DNA of 38,296 bases from Bacteroidales bacterium (GTDB lineage: Bacteria; Bacteroidota; Bacteroidia; Bacteroidales; UBA932): contig JAEEVG010000021.1 in NCBI GenBank assembly GCA_016290835.1, positions 1 to 38,296 of the forward strand, read 5' to 3'. A program made the translations under genes and the position numbers. Below are positions 1 through 8,083 of the stretch, piece after piece (the stretch's first letter is position 1; each line of letters opens with the position of its first letter). Under the pieces are notes generated by a model, which searched no databases, was not told where the DNA came from, and saw only the letters and a program-made list of their open reading frames with translations.

Positions 1-214
1 CCATCCAGAGCCAGGTGGAGCCGTCGGCGTAGGCCGGCCAGGGGTGTCCGATGACGACCCAGAGCAGCCCTGCGAGCAGGATGCCGGAGAAGACCATTCG
101 GAAGAAGTTGGCGCTCATCGCACCGATGCGGCGGCTGGCCTCATTGGCGAACAGCGCGGTGGCCGTCCACAGGACAGCGACGAGCAGTGAAATAATTTCT
201 CCCAGATATTGCAT
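1..214 (-). CDS. EamA/DMT-type transporter, N-terminal part (cut by window edge)
   Basis: The complement of 212-214 is an ATG that opens a frame running off the left edge of the window without a stop. The 71 visible residues start MQYLGEIISLLVAVLWTATA and contain two hydrophobic segments (about residues 5-22 and 44-60). Between them is an ANEASRRIGAMSANFFRM stretch typical of the first helices of drug/metabolite exporters of the EamA type, which move small metabolites across the inner membrane. The substrate cannot be told from this part. The gene diverges from the Dcu carrier; a TAATTTTG box on the minus strand (237-244) lies just upstream of the start. The family call is by pattern recognition on a fragment. 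Confidence 0.7.
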   Translation of the reverse strand, partial: MQYLGEIISLLVAVLWTATALFANEASRRIGAMSANFFRMVFSGILLAGLLWVVIGHPWPAYADGSTWLWM

Positions 215-236
215 ACAATACTAACGGAACCGCCGT

Positions 237-244
237 CAAAATTA
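237..244 (-). promoter_or_regulatory. Putative -7 box for the EamA-type gene
   Basis: The plus strand reads CAAAATTA, which is TAATTTTG on the minus strand and fits the Bacteroidetes TAnnTTTG element 22 nt upstream of the start at 214. I found no convincing TTTG -33 element at the right distance, so the call is moderate. Confidence 0.4.
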
Positions 245-257
245 CAAAAAATATGAG

Positions 258-265
258 TATATTTG
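258..265 (+). promoter_or_regulatory. Putative -7 box for dcuB
   Basis: TATATTTG matches the Bacteroidetes TAnnTTTG -7 element and ends 36 nt before the ATG at 302. The -33 region is AT-rich but has no clear TTTG. It sits back to back with the minus-strand box at 237-244, so the 87-nt gap is a divergent promoter region. Confidence 0.45.
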
Positions 266-301
266 TTGAACTGACTGAAATCTAAAGCAAAATAGTAAAC
301 T

Positions 302-1687
302 ATGTCCCTCGTAATGATCATTGAACTGCTGATCGTGCTGGCCGCCCTCTATGTCGGTTCCCGCTACGGCAGTCTCGCGCTCGGCGCCATTTCGGGTATC
401 GGTCTCGCAATCCTCGTGTTCGGATTCGGGCTCAAGCCCGGCACCCCTCCGACCGATGTCATCTACATCATCATCGCCGCCGTGACCTGCGCGGGCACCC
501 TGCAGGCCTCGGGCGGTATGGACTGGATGATCCAGGTCGCTGAACGGATGCTCCGCAAGCATCCCGACCACATTACCTTCCTGGGCCCCCTGACGACCTT
601 CTTCCTGACCGTCCTGGTGGGCACCGGCCATGTGGTCTATACGATCATGCCGATCATCTGCGACATCGCCCTCAAGAAGAATATCCGGCCGGAGCGCCCC
701 TGCGGCGTGGCCTCGATCGCTTCGCAGGTGGGTATCACCTGTTCGCCGATCGCCGCCGCCGTGGTGGCCTTCGTGACCATCTCCAACGCCAACGGTTATA
801 TGGTCTCGATCCCGCAGGTGCTGATGGTCACCATCCCGGCCTGCCTGATCGGACTGATTTGCGCCGCGGCCGCTTCCTACAAGCGCGGCAAGGATCTGGA
901 CAAGGATCCCGAATTCCTGAAGCGCAAAGCCGACCCGGAAATGTACAACTACATGTACGGCAGCAGCGCCACCACCCTCGACAAGGTGATCACCAAGGAG
1001 GCCAAGGCTTCCGTGTTCATCTTCCTGAGCGCCCTGCTGATCATCGTGCTCTTCGCATTCTGCCAGATGATCCACGTGACCAAGGGCGGGGAGAGCGTGA
1101 CCCTCGCCGCTGCCCTGGGCATCCCCAAGATGAACATCATCATCCAGATCATCATGCTGACGGCCGCCGCCTGCAACATCATGTTCTGCAAAGCCCAGCC
1201 CAAGAAGGCCGTGGGCGGCGCCGTCTGGCAGTCCGGCATGGTGGCCGTGGTGGCCATCTACGGCATCGCCTGGCTGGCTGATACCTATTTCGGCAACTAC
1301 CTCGACGAGATGAAGGTGATGCTCGCCGACCTCGTGACCAACTATCCCTGGTCGATCGCTTTCGTGTTCTTCCTCGTCTCCGTGCTGATCAACTCCCAGG
1401 GCGCCGTGGTCGTGGCCATGCTGCCCCTGGCCTACGAACTGGGCATCGCCGGCCCCGTCCTGCTGGGCGTGCTGCCGAGCGTGTACGGCTATTTCTTCAT
1501 CCCGAACTATCCTTCGGACATCGCCACGGTCAACTTCGACCGCTCCGGTACGACGAAGATAGGCAAGTACCTGCTCAACCACAGCTTCATGATGCCGGGC
1601 CTGATCAGTGTCGTCGTCTCGACGGTCATCGGCTACCTCATCACGAGCGTGCTGTTCAGCGGCTATTTCGCCAGTTTCATCCAGTAG
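302..1687 (+). CDS. dcuB: Anaerobic C4-dicarboxylate transporter, DcuA/DcuB family
   Basis: A 461-residue polytopic inner-membrane protein of normal length for DcuA/DcuB carriers, which exchange fumarate, malate or aspartate for succinate during anaerobic fumarate respiration. Family features seen are the N-terminal pattern IELLIVLAALYVGSRYGSLA, the GTGHVVYTIMPII segment near residue 100, the conserved SQVGITCSPIAAAVVAF segment near residue 140, and a loop (DKVITKEAKASVF) followed by a second hydrophobic half. The C-terminal FIPNYPSDIATVNFDRSGTTKIGKYLLNHSF region is also Dcu-like. DcuA and DcuB are hard to separate by eye, so the b suffix is a convention. The GH31 gene starts 3 nt after the stop, so they are probably cotranscribed, although no functional link is obvious. 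Confidence 0.9.
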   Translation: MSLVMIIELLIVLAALYVGSRYGSLALGAISGIGLAILVFGFGLKPGTPPTDVIYIIIAAVTCAGTLQASGGMDWMIQVAERMLRKHPDHITFLGPLTTFFLTVLVGTGHVVYTIMPIICDIALKKNIRPERPCGVASIASQVGITCSPIAAAVVAFVTISNANGYMVSIPQVLMVTIPACLIGLICAAAASYKRGKDLDKDPEFLKRKADPEMYNYMYGSSATTLDKVITKEAKASVFIFLSALLIIVLFAFCQMIHVTKGGESVTLAAALGIPKMNIIIQIIMLTAAACNIMFCKAQPKKAVGGAVWQSGMVAVVAIYGIAWLADTYFGNYLDEMKVMLADLVTNYPWSIAFVFFLVSVLINSQGAVVVAMLPLAYELGIAGPVLLGVLPSVYGYFFIPNYPSDIATVNFDRSGTTKIGKYLLNHSFMMPGLISVVVSTVIGYLITSVLFSGYFASFIQ

Positions 1688-1690
1688 CTT

Positions 1691-4555
1691 ATGAAGCGAC
1701 GCAGTGTCGCCGCCTTGTTGATTTCCCTGTTGTCGGTGGCCGCTTGCAGCGGGCCGGTCCGGCAGCAGGGGAATTCCGTTTTTGTGCAGGTGCCGGAAGG
1801 CGAAGGCGGCCCTTCCGTTCAAGTGCGCCTGCAGTGGGTGGATGCGGGGATCGTACGCGTGAGCGCCACTCCGGAGCGCCGTTTCTCCCGGCGCCCGAGC
1901 CTGATGGTCGTCCCGCAGGCGGGATACCGCGATTTCACCCTTACGCAGACCCCGGGCTCGGTTGAAGTGGCCAGTCCTGCGCTGCGGGTGGTCGTGGACC
2001 GCGCGACGGGCGCCGTCCGCTTCCTGAATCCGGCGGGGGAGGAGATCCTGTCCGAACTGCCCGGAGGCCGGAGCTTCACGCCCGTGGAGGTGGAGGGCCG
2101 GCGCGCCTACAGCGTCCGCCAGGTTTGGGATTCGCCCGAGGACGAGTCCATCTACGGCCTGGGCCAGCAGCAGTCCCTGGAGTTCGACCACAAAGGCGGG
2201 GATGAGGAACTGTTCCAGTACAACACCAAGATATCCGTCCCTTTCATCTGGAGCACCCGCGGCTACGGAGTGCTCTGGGATAGCAATTCCCTCAGCCGCT
2301 ACGGCAATCCCGCCCCCTGGCGGCAGCTGCACCGCGTCCTGAAGCTCTACGACAAGGACGGCACACCCGGAGCCCTGACGGGAACCTATGTCCCGCGCCG
2401 GGGCGAACCGCTGGTCCAGCGCGAAGACTCGCTCTATTATGAGAACGAGCAGATGGTGAAGTTGCTGCCGAAGATGCAGCTCAAGGGCGCGGATGTGACC
2501 TACGAAGGCTTCCTGGAGGCGCCCGAGACGGGTGAATACCGCTTCGTGCTTTATTATGCCGGCTCGCAGCGGGTCTGGATCGGCGGCGAGGAAGTGGTCA
2601 CCGAGCGCTGGCGTCCGGCGTGGAATCCCAATTCCTACAAATTCTCCGTCCACCTGGAACAGGGCGTCCGTACCCCTGTCCGGATCAGCTGGAAGCCCGA
2701 CGGGGGCGTGTCCTACCTGGGGCTGCGGGTGGCCGACCTGCGCAGCCGGGAGGAGCAGCAGCGGCTGTCGTTCTGGTCGGAAATGAATCCGGAGATTGAT
2801 TATTATTTCATGGCGGGCGGCTCCGCCGACGAGATCATCGCGCACTACCGCCGCTTGACCGGCAAGGCGCAGGTGATGCCGCGCTGGGCCCTGGGCTTCT
2901 GGCAGAGCCGCGAGCGTTACAGTACGCAGGAGGAGCTGGTCTCCACCCTCGCGGAAATGCGCCGCCGCGGCATTCCCGTGGACAATATCGTCCAGGATTG
3001 GCAGTACTGGCTGCCGGACCAGTGGGGGAGCCATGCGTTCGATGCCGACCGCTATCCCGACCCGGAGGCGATGCTGGACAGCGTCCACGCCATGCACGGC
3101 CGCTTCATGATCAGCGTCTGGCCCAAATTCTACACCAATACGGATCATTACAAGGAACTTAAGGAGGCCGGTTATGCCTATGTCCACGCGGAACAGGACA
3201 GTCTCCGGGACTGGCTCGGCCATTTCCAATCTTTCTATGACGCTTACGCAGCGGGGGGCCGGAAGATGTTCTGGCGCCAGATGGACGAAAGCCTCTATAC
3301 CCGCTTCGGACGCAAGATCGACGCCTGGTGGATGGACGCCAGCGAGCCGAATCTGCGGGACTGCCTGCCGATGGATTACTTCAAGTGGTTGCTCACGCCC
3401 ACGGCGCTGGGCCCTTCCACGGAGTATCTCAATGCCTATGCGCTCGTCAACGCGCAGGCCATTTACGAGGGCCAGCGGAGCGTGGATCCCGACAAGCGGG
3501 TTTTCCTGCTGACGCGTAACGGCTTCGGCGGTCTGCAGCGCTATTCGACGGCCAGCTGGAGCGGCGACATCGGCACCACCTGGCTGGATATGCGTGCGCA
3601 GATGGCCGCCGGGCTCAATTACTCGATGAGCGGCATCCCGTTCTGGGGGATGGACATCGGCGGTTTCAGCGTGGAGGATCGTTTTGTCGCGGCCCAGAAT
3701 GTCTTCAATGCGACCGGACGGGAGACGGAGGACCTGCGCGAGTGGCGCGAACTCCAGACCCGCTGGCATCAGTTCGGTACCTTCGTGCCGCTGTTCCGCG
3801 CCCACGGCCAGTGGCCGCCGCGCGAACTCTGGAATATCGCCCCGGAAGGATCTGAGACCTACGAGAGCATCCTGTATTATATGCGGCTCCGTTACCGTCT
3901 GATGCCCTATCTGTATTCCCTGGCGGGTGCGGTGCATTTCGAAGATGCGACGATCCTGCGCGGGCTTCCGATGGATTTCGCGCAGGATCCTGCCGTGTGC
4001 GGAATCGACGACCAGTGGATGTTCGGACCGGCGCTGATGCCCGCCCCCGTGAGCGAGTATGGCGCCCGCAGCCGCCGGGTGTATTTCCCGTCGGGGACCG
4101 ACTGGTACGACTTCTACGACGGCAGCCGGATCCGGGGCGGTCAGGAACGTGAAGTGCCGGCTCCTTACGGCCGGATTCCGCTCTATGTGCGGGCGGGTTC
4201 CATCGTGCCCTTCGGGCCGGACATGCAGTGGTCGGACGAGAAACCCGCCGACCCGCTGCGCCTCTTCGTATACGCCGGGAAGGACGGCCGCTTCGATCTC
4301 TATGAGGACGAGAATGTCAATTACAACTACGAGAAGGGCTCGTTTGCGCGTATCCGCCTGGAATACGACGACGCATCCCGGACCCTGCGCATCTGCGATC
4401 GGGAGGGGGCCTTCCCGGGGATGCTCGCGCAGCGGACTTTCATCATCGTCCCCGTGACGGGAGAACGGACGGTCTGTTCGGGATCGGAAGCGGACGGGAT
4501 CGTCGTCCGATATGAGGGGAAGGAGGTGATCGTCCGTCTGCAAGGGGCCTCATAG
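1691..4555 (+). CDS. GH31 glycoside hydrolase lipoprotein with PA14 insert (alpha-xylosidase-like)
   Basis: 954 residues. The first 18 residues are a lipoprotein signal with lipobox VAAC (Cys19), so the enzyme is probably membrane-anchored and faces the periplasm or outside. An N-terminal beta-sandwich is followed by a PA14-like insert at about residues 235-350 (the YEGFLEAPETGEYRFVLYYA stretch), then the GH31 TIM barrel. The catalytic nucleophile is Asp549 in WWMDASEPN and the acid/base is Asp626 in SWSGDIGTTW. The YGLGQQQSLEFDHKG stretch is also typical. A PA14 insert inside the N-terminal domain is known from Bacteroides xyloglucan alpha-xylosidases, which supports a xyloside- or glucoside-trimming role; exact specificity is inference. 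It follows dcuB by 3 nt. No SusC/SusD pair is present, so it is not a typical polysaccharide utilisation locus. Confidence 0.88.
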   Translation: MKRRSVAALLISLLSVAACSGPVRQQGNSVFVQVPEGEGGPSVQVRLQWVDAGIVRVSATPERRFSRRPSLMVVPQAGYRDFTLTQTPGSVEVASPALRVVVDRATGAVRFLNPAGEEILSELPGGRSFTPVEVEGRRAYSVRQVWDSPEDESIYGLGQQQSLEFDHKGGDEELFQYNTKISVPFIWSTRGYGVLWDSNSLSRYGNPAPWRQLHRVLKLYDKDGTPGALTGTYVPRRGEPLVQREDSLYYENEQMVKLLPKMQLKGADVTYEGFLEAPETGEYRFVLYYAGSQRVWIGGEEVVTERWRPAWNPNSYKFSVHLEQGVRTPVRISWKPDGGVSYLGLRVADLRSREEQQRLSFWSEMNPEIDYYFMAGGSADEIIAHYRRLTGKAQVMPRWALGFWQSRERYSTQEELVSTLAEMRRRGIPVDNIVQDWQYWLPDQWGSHAFDADRYPDPEAMLDSVHAMHGRFMISVWPKFYTNTDHYKELKEAGYAYVHAEQDSLRDWLGHFQSFYDAYAAGGRKMFWRQMDESLYTRFGRKIDAWWMDASEPNLRDCLPMDYFKWLLTPTALGPSTEYLNAYALVNAQAIYEGQRSVDPDKRVFLLTRNGFGGLQRYSTASWSGDIGTTWLDMRAQMAAGLNYSMSGIPFWGMDIGGFSVEDRFVAAQNVFNATGRETEDLREWRELQTRWHQFGTFVPLFRAHGQWPPRELWNIAPEGSETYESILYYMRLRYRLMPYLYSLAGAVHFEDATILRGLPMDFAQDPAVCGIDDQWMFGPALMPAPVSEYGARSRRVYFPSGTDWYDFYDGSRIRGGQEREVPAPYGRIPLYVRAGSIVPFGPDMQWSDEKPADPLRLFVYAGKDGRFDLYEDENVNYNYEKGSFARIRLEYDDASRTLRICDREGAFPGMLAQRTFIIVPVTGERTVCSGSEADGIVVRYEGKEVIVRLQGAS

Positions 4556-4561
4556 AGGCCC
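4545..4561. other. Small hairpin over the GH31 stop codon
   Basis: GGGCCTC-ATA-GAGGCCC is a perfect 7-bp inverted repeat whose loop and right arm include the GH31 stop. A T-rich tract begins about 10 nt later, so it may be a weak terminator or a mere 3'-end protector. Confidence 0.3.
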
Positions 4562-4637
4562 GGCGGCAGAGTTTTGCGTCCAAAGATAGGGTTTTTCGTT
4601 TTTTTGACTTATCTTTCGGCAATAAAACCAAATTGCC

Positions 4638-5867
4638 GTGAAGTTATTAACTCGTTTCCTGACTTTGATCTGCCTGTTCGTAGGTACTCTGGCATACGGA
4701 CAGACAGACTCGCTCCGCTATACCGTCCGCGGCAGCGTCCGCGATGCTGCCAATGGTCGTGCGCTGGCCTATGTGGCCGTGACCCTTCCGGGGACCAACT
4801 ACGCCACCGTCACCAACCAGGATGGCACCTTCGTCATCAAATCCGACACCCCGCCCCGTTTCGTCTCCTTCTCCCTGCTGGGCTACAAGGTCCAGACAGT
4901 CCCGGCCGACCGGGATCGGGAGATGCGGGTCAGCCTGACGCGCGGCGAATTCACGCTCGACCCGGCCCAGATCCTCAGCGGCGATCCGCTGACGATCCTG
5001 CGCGAGGCCATCTACAAGATCAACGAGAACTGCCCCGACCAGCCGGAACTCTTCGAGTGTTTCTACCGCGAGACGGCCCAGAAGCGCCAGCGCTTCATCT
5101 ATGTCTCCGAGGCCGTGACCAAGATGTACAAGACCTCGTTCAAGTCGCTGTTCGGGCGTGACCGTACGCAGGTAATCAAAAGCCGCCTGCTGACCAGTCC
5201 GCGCCGTTCCGACACCCTTGCCATCAAGGTGATCGGAGGCCCTACGCAGGCTGTCGACCTGGATGTGGTGAAACGCCGCGCCATCATCCTGGATGAGTCC
5301 GAACTGGACGATTATATCCTTGAGATGCTCGAGCCGGCGATGATCGACGACCGCCGCCAGATCGTTATCAAGTTCACGCCCACACTGGTGTCGGACTATG
5401 CCCAGCAGCATGGGGTGGCCTATATCGATCAGGAAACCCTTGCTTTCACCCGCATTGAACTGGCGCTGGATATGTCCGATCCGGAGAAAGCCACGCGTGT
5501 GATGCTGGTCCGCAAACCGGCCGACATCCGCTTCAAGCCGAAGGAGATGACCCTGCTGCTCAACTATAAGCGGGAGGGCGACAAGAGCCGCCTCAGTTAT
5601 GTGCGGACGGTGTTCCGCTTCAACTGCGACGCCCGCCGCCGTATTTGGAACACCGAGTTCACCGCCATTGCGGAGATGGTCGTGACCAACCGTTACGTCG
5701 GCGTGGACGCCCAGCCGATCGAGCGGGCGGAGAGTTTCCGCAGCAGCGATGCCCTGGCGGACAAGACGCAAGTTTATTCCGATCCGGATTTCTGGAAGGA
5801 TTATAATATCATTGAACCGACTGAGAGTCTAGAGCATGCCCTGGGGCGTTTGAAGAAAGAAGAATGA
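4638..5867 (+). CDS. CarboxypepD_reg-like domain protein, secreted, GTG start
   Basis: 409 residues starting at GTG (4638). No in-frame ATG lies upstream, and this start gives a clean signal peptide (KLLTRFLTLICLFVGTLAYG then QTD). Residues about 27-95 form a carboxypeptidase-regulatory-like beta-sandwich (YTVRGSVRDAANGRALAYV, then NQDGTFVI and FSLLGYK), as found at the N terminus of many Bacteroidetes envelope proteins and TonB receptors. The rest (about 110-400) is a soluble domain common in Bacteroidetes proteins of unknown function. No TonB box or barrel is seen. The stop overlaps the iorA start as ATGA, so translation may be coupled, but a role in indolepyruvate metabolism is not implied. 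Function unknown; probably periplasmic or surface. Confidence 0.75.
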   Translation: MKLLTRFLTLICLFVGTLAYGQTDSLRYTVRGSVRDAANGRALAYVAVTLPGTNYATVTNQDGTFVIKSDTPPRFVSFSLLGYKVQTVPADRDREMRVSLTRGEFTLDPAQILSGDPLTILREAIYKINENCPDQPELFECFYRETAQKRQRFIYVSEAVTKMYKTSFKSLFGRDRTQVIKSRLLTSPRRSDTLAIKVIGGPTQAVDLDVVKRRAIILDESELDDYILEMLEPAMIDDRRQIVIKFTPTLVSDYAQQHGVAYIDQETLAFTRIELALDMSDPEKATRVMLVRKPADIRFKPKEMTLLLNYKREGDKSRLSYVRTVFRFNCDARRRIWNTEFTAIAEMVVTNRYVGVDAQPIERAESFRSSDALADKTQVYSDPDFWKDYNIIEPTESLEHALGRLKKEE

Positions 5868-7489
5868 CAGAGAAAAAATTGCTGCTCGGCGATGAGGCCG
5901 TGGCACTGGGAGCATTGTACGCCGGCTTGTCCGGCGTCTATGCATATCCGGGCACCCCTTCGACCGAGATTACCGAATACATCCAGCAGAGCCCGCTCGC
6001 CCTCGAACGCGGGGTGCGGAGCCGCTGGTGCGCCAATGAGAAGACGGCAATGGAAGCCGCTCTCGGGATGTCTTATGCCGGCAAGCGTGCACTGGTGTGC
6101 ATGAAACACGTGGGGATGAACGTCTGCGCGGATGCCTTCGTCAATGCCGCCGTGACAGGCGTCAAAGGCGGGCTGGTGGTCCTGGCGGCCGATGATCCCT
6201 CGATGCATTCCTCGCAGAACGAGCAGGATTCCCGTTTCTACGGCAAGTTTGCCATGGTGCCCATCTTGGAACCCGCTTCTCAGCAGGAAGCGTTCGACCT
6301 TACGGCCGAGGCTTTCCGGCTGTCGGAAGCGCTGCGCCTGCCGGTGCTGATGCGTCTGGTCACGCGCCTGGCGCATTCCCGCGCCGCGGTAGAAATCGGC
6401 CCCGTCCGGCCCCAGAATGCCCTGGATCCCGACGACGAGCGGACCCGCTGGGTCCTGCTGCCCGGCAATGCGCGGCGGCAGTATGCTTTGCTGATAGGCA
6501 AACAGGAGGAGATTGCCGCGCGAGCGGAGGAAGCGGGGTGCAATAGCTTGGAGATCCCTCGGCAGGCTCAAGATGACAAACGCGAGACTCAGGAGGGGCT
6601 GGGTGTGATCGCCGCGGGCATCGGCTACAACTATGTCCGGGAAATCCTCCCCGCCGGCGTGCCCGTCCTCAAGATTTCCCAATATCCCGTGCCGGCCGCC
6701 AAACTGCGGACGATCTCCACACAATGCAGCCGTCTGCTTGTGGTCGAGGACGGCCAGCCCTTTGTGGAGGAGCAGGTCCGCGGCCTGCTGGGCCCGGACT
6801 ATCCAGTTCTGGGCCGCCTGACGGGGGCGCTGCCGCGTACGGGTGAATTGACCCCCGACTGCGTGGCCGCGGCCCTGGGCGCCGACTGCGCAAATGGCCT
6901 TCCGCCCGCTGTTCACCTCGCTCCGCGTCCGCCCCAGCTCTGCCAGGGCTGCGGCCATCGGGATGTCTATACCGCCCTGAACCGCGTCGCCGCCGAATTC
7001 CCCGGGGCGCGCATCTTCGGAGACATCGGCTGTTATACACTTGGCGCCCTGCCGCCGTGGCGCGCCATCGACAGCTGCGTGGATATGGGCGCCTCCATCA
7101 CGATGGCCAAGGGAGCGGCCGACGCCGGCCTTCGGCCCGCCATCGCCGTGATCGGCGACTCGACTTTTACGCATTCCGGGATGACCGGCCTGCTGGACGC
7201 GGTAAATGACCGCTCCGCCATCACCGTGATCATCAGCGACAACCTCACGACGGCGATGACCGGCGGACAGGACTCCGCCGGCACGCACAAATTCGAGGCC
7301 ATCTGCCTGGCGCTCGGCGTCGAGCGGGAGCACCTCCACGTGGTGGAGCCTCTGCCGAAGAATATGGACGAGATCACCCGCATACTCCGGGAGGAGATTG
7401 CCTATGAAGGCGTTTCCGTGATCATCCCGCAGCGCGAATGCATGCAGACCCTTTCCCGTAAACTCCGTCAGAAAAAGCAAGCGAAATGA
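5864..7489 (+). CDS. iorA: Indolepyruvate ferredoxin oxidoreductase alpha subunit, lacking the C-terminal ferredoxin domain
   Basis: 541 residues. The N-terminal pyrimidine-binding half (GVYAYPGTPSTEITEYI, NEKTAMEAALGMSYAGKRAL) and the C-terminal thiamine-diphosphate half (GDIGCYTLGALPPWRAIDSC, GDSTFTHSGMTGLLDAVND) are both clear. The enzyme oxidatively decarboxylates aryl-pyruvates from aromatic amino acid transamination to aryl-acetyl-CoA and reduces ferredoxin. The classic protein ends in a two-cluster ferredoxin domain. Here it stops at VIIPQRECMQTLSRKLRQKK with no CxxCxxCxxxC series, so electrons must leave through another carrier. Residues about 229-240 (EIPRQAQDDKRE) are encoded by a repeat-like stretch at 6551-6583, which looks like an in-frame insertion. 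It overlaps iorB by 4 nt. Confidence 0.9.
   Translation: MTEKKLLLGDEAVALGALYAGLSGVYAYPGTPSTEITEYIQQSPLALERGVRSRWCANEKTAMEAALGMSYAGKRALVCMKHVGMNVCADAFVNAAVTGVKGGLVVLAADDPSMHSSQNEQDSRFYGKFAMVPILEPASQQEAFDLTAEAFRLSEALRLPVLMRLVTRLAHSRAAVEIGPVRPQNALDPDDERTRWVLLPGNARRQYALLIGKQEEIAARAEEAGCNSLEIPRQAQDDKRETQEGLGVIAAGIGYNYVREILPAGVPVLKISQYPVPAAKLRTISTQCSRLLVVEDGQPFVEEQVRGLLGPDYPVLGRLTGALPRTGELTPDCVAAALGADCANGLPPAVHLAPRPPQLCQGCGHRDVYTALNRVAAEFPGARIFGDIGCYTLGALPPWRAIDSCVDMGASITMAKGAADAGLRPAIAVIGDSTFTHSGMTGLLDAVNDRSAITVIISDNLTTAMTGGQDSAGTHKFEAICLALGVEREHLHVVEPLPKNMDEITRILREEIAYEGVSVIIPQRECMQTLSRKLRQKKQAK
6551..6583. repeat. REP-like dispersed repeat fragment inside iorA
   Basis: The stretch CCCTCGGCAGGCTCAAGATG and its flanks resemble a short dispersed element of the type ending in ATGAC that is common between genes in many bacteria. 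It is read in frame as EIPRQAQDDK, in the linker between the two IorA halves. A shorter cousin may lie at 35770-35795 (ends CCGAGATGACGG). The call rests on recall of the motif style, not on a search. Confidence 0.45.
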
Positions 7490-8076
7490 AAATCGACCTC
7501 AAACTCTGCGGTGTCGGGGGACAGGGTATCCTCACCATCGCTACCGTTCTCGGTGAAGCCGCGACTGCGGCCGGACTGCAGCTCAAGCAGGCCGAAGTGC
7601 ACGGGATGAGCCAGCGCGGCGGAGATGTCCAGAGCGACCTGCGCCTGTCCACGGAACCCATCTGGAGCGACCTGATCCCGCTGGGCGGGGCAGACCTGAT
7701 CGTCTCGATGGAGCCGATGGAGGCGCTTCGCTATCTGCCGTATCTGCGGGCCGACGGAGCGGTCGTGACCGCTTCCAGGCCGCTGGTCAACATCCCCGAT
7801 TATCCCGACGAGGCGGCGCTGCTCGCCGAGCTTGATTCGCTCCCGAAAGTGGTGCGGCTCGATATCGAACAGGTCGCCCGCGACAGCGGTGTACCCCGGA
7901 GCGCCAATATGGTCCTGCTTGGGATGGCCGCCCCTTATATCCCGCTCCTGGAGCCGGACAGCCTGCGCGCGGCCATCAGCCGCATTTTCTCCCGCAAGGG
8001 CGAGAGCATCGTGCAGGCCAATCTTCAGGCCTTCGACCTGGGCCTGGAGCACAGTATGAAGTTAGTTAGTCAGTAG
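7486..8076 (+). CDS. iorB: Indolepyruvate ferredoxin oxidoreductase beta subunit
   Basis: 196 residues, normal for IorB. The pyruvate-ferredoxin-oxidoreductase gamma-type fold is shown by GVGGQGILTIATVLGEAA near the N terminus and by EVHGMSQRGGDVQSDLRLS, which in this family contacts CoA and the alpha subunit. It forms the second subunit with IorA, whose gene overlaps it by 4 nt. The paaK gene follows after 7 nt. Pairing with an arylacetate-CoA ligase suggests that aryl-acetyl-CoA made here is turned into the free acid with ATP gain, or the reverse. Confidence 0.92.
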   Translation: MKIDLKLCGVGGQGILTIATVLGEAATAAGLQLKQAEVHGMSQRGGDVQSDLRLSTEPIWSDLIPLGGADLIVSMEPMEALRYLPYLRADGAVVTASRPLVNIPDYPDEAALLAELDSLPKVVRLDIEQVARDSGVPRSANMVLLGMAAPYIPLLEPDSLRAAISRIFSRKGESIVQANLQAFDLGLEHSMKLVSQ

Positions 8077-8083
8077 TGTAAAT

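Noticed and set aside
242-4543. Very long minus-strand open frame (1433 codons) opposite dcuB and the GH31 gene
   Set aside because: Both plus-strand genes have full family motifs. The antisense product is His/Arg/Gly-rich without domains, and long antisense frames are expected in GC-rich genes.
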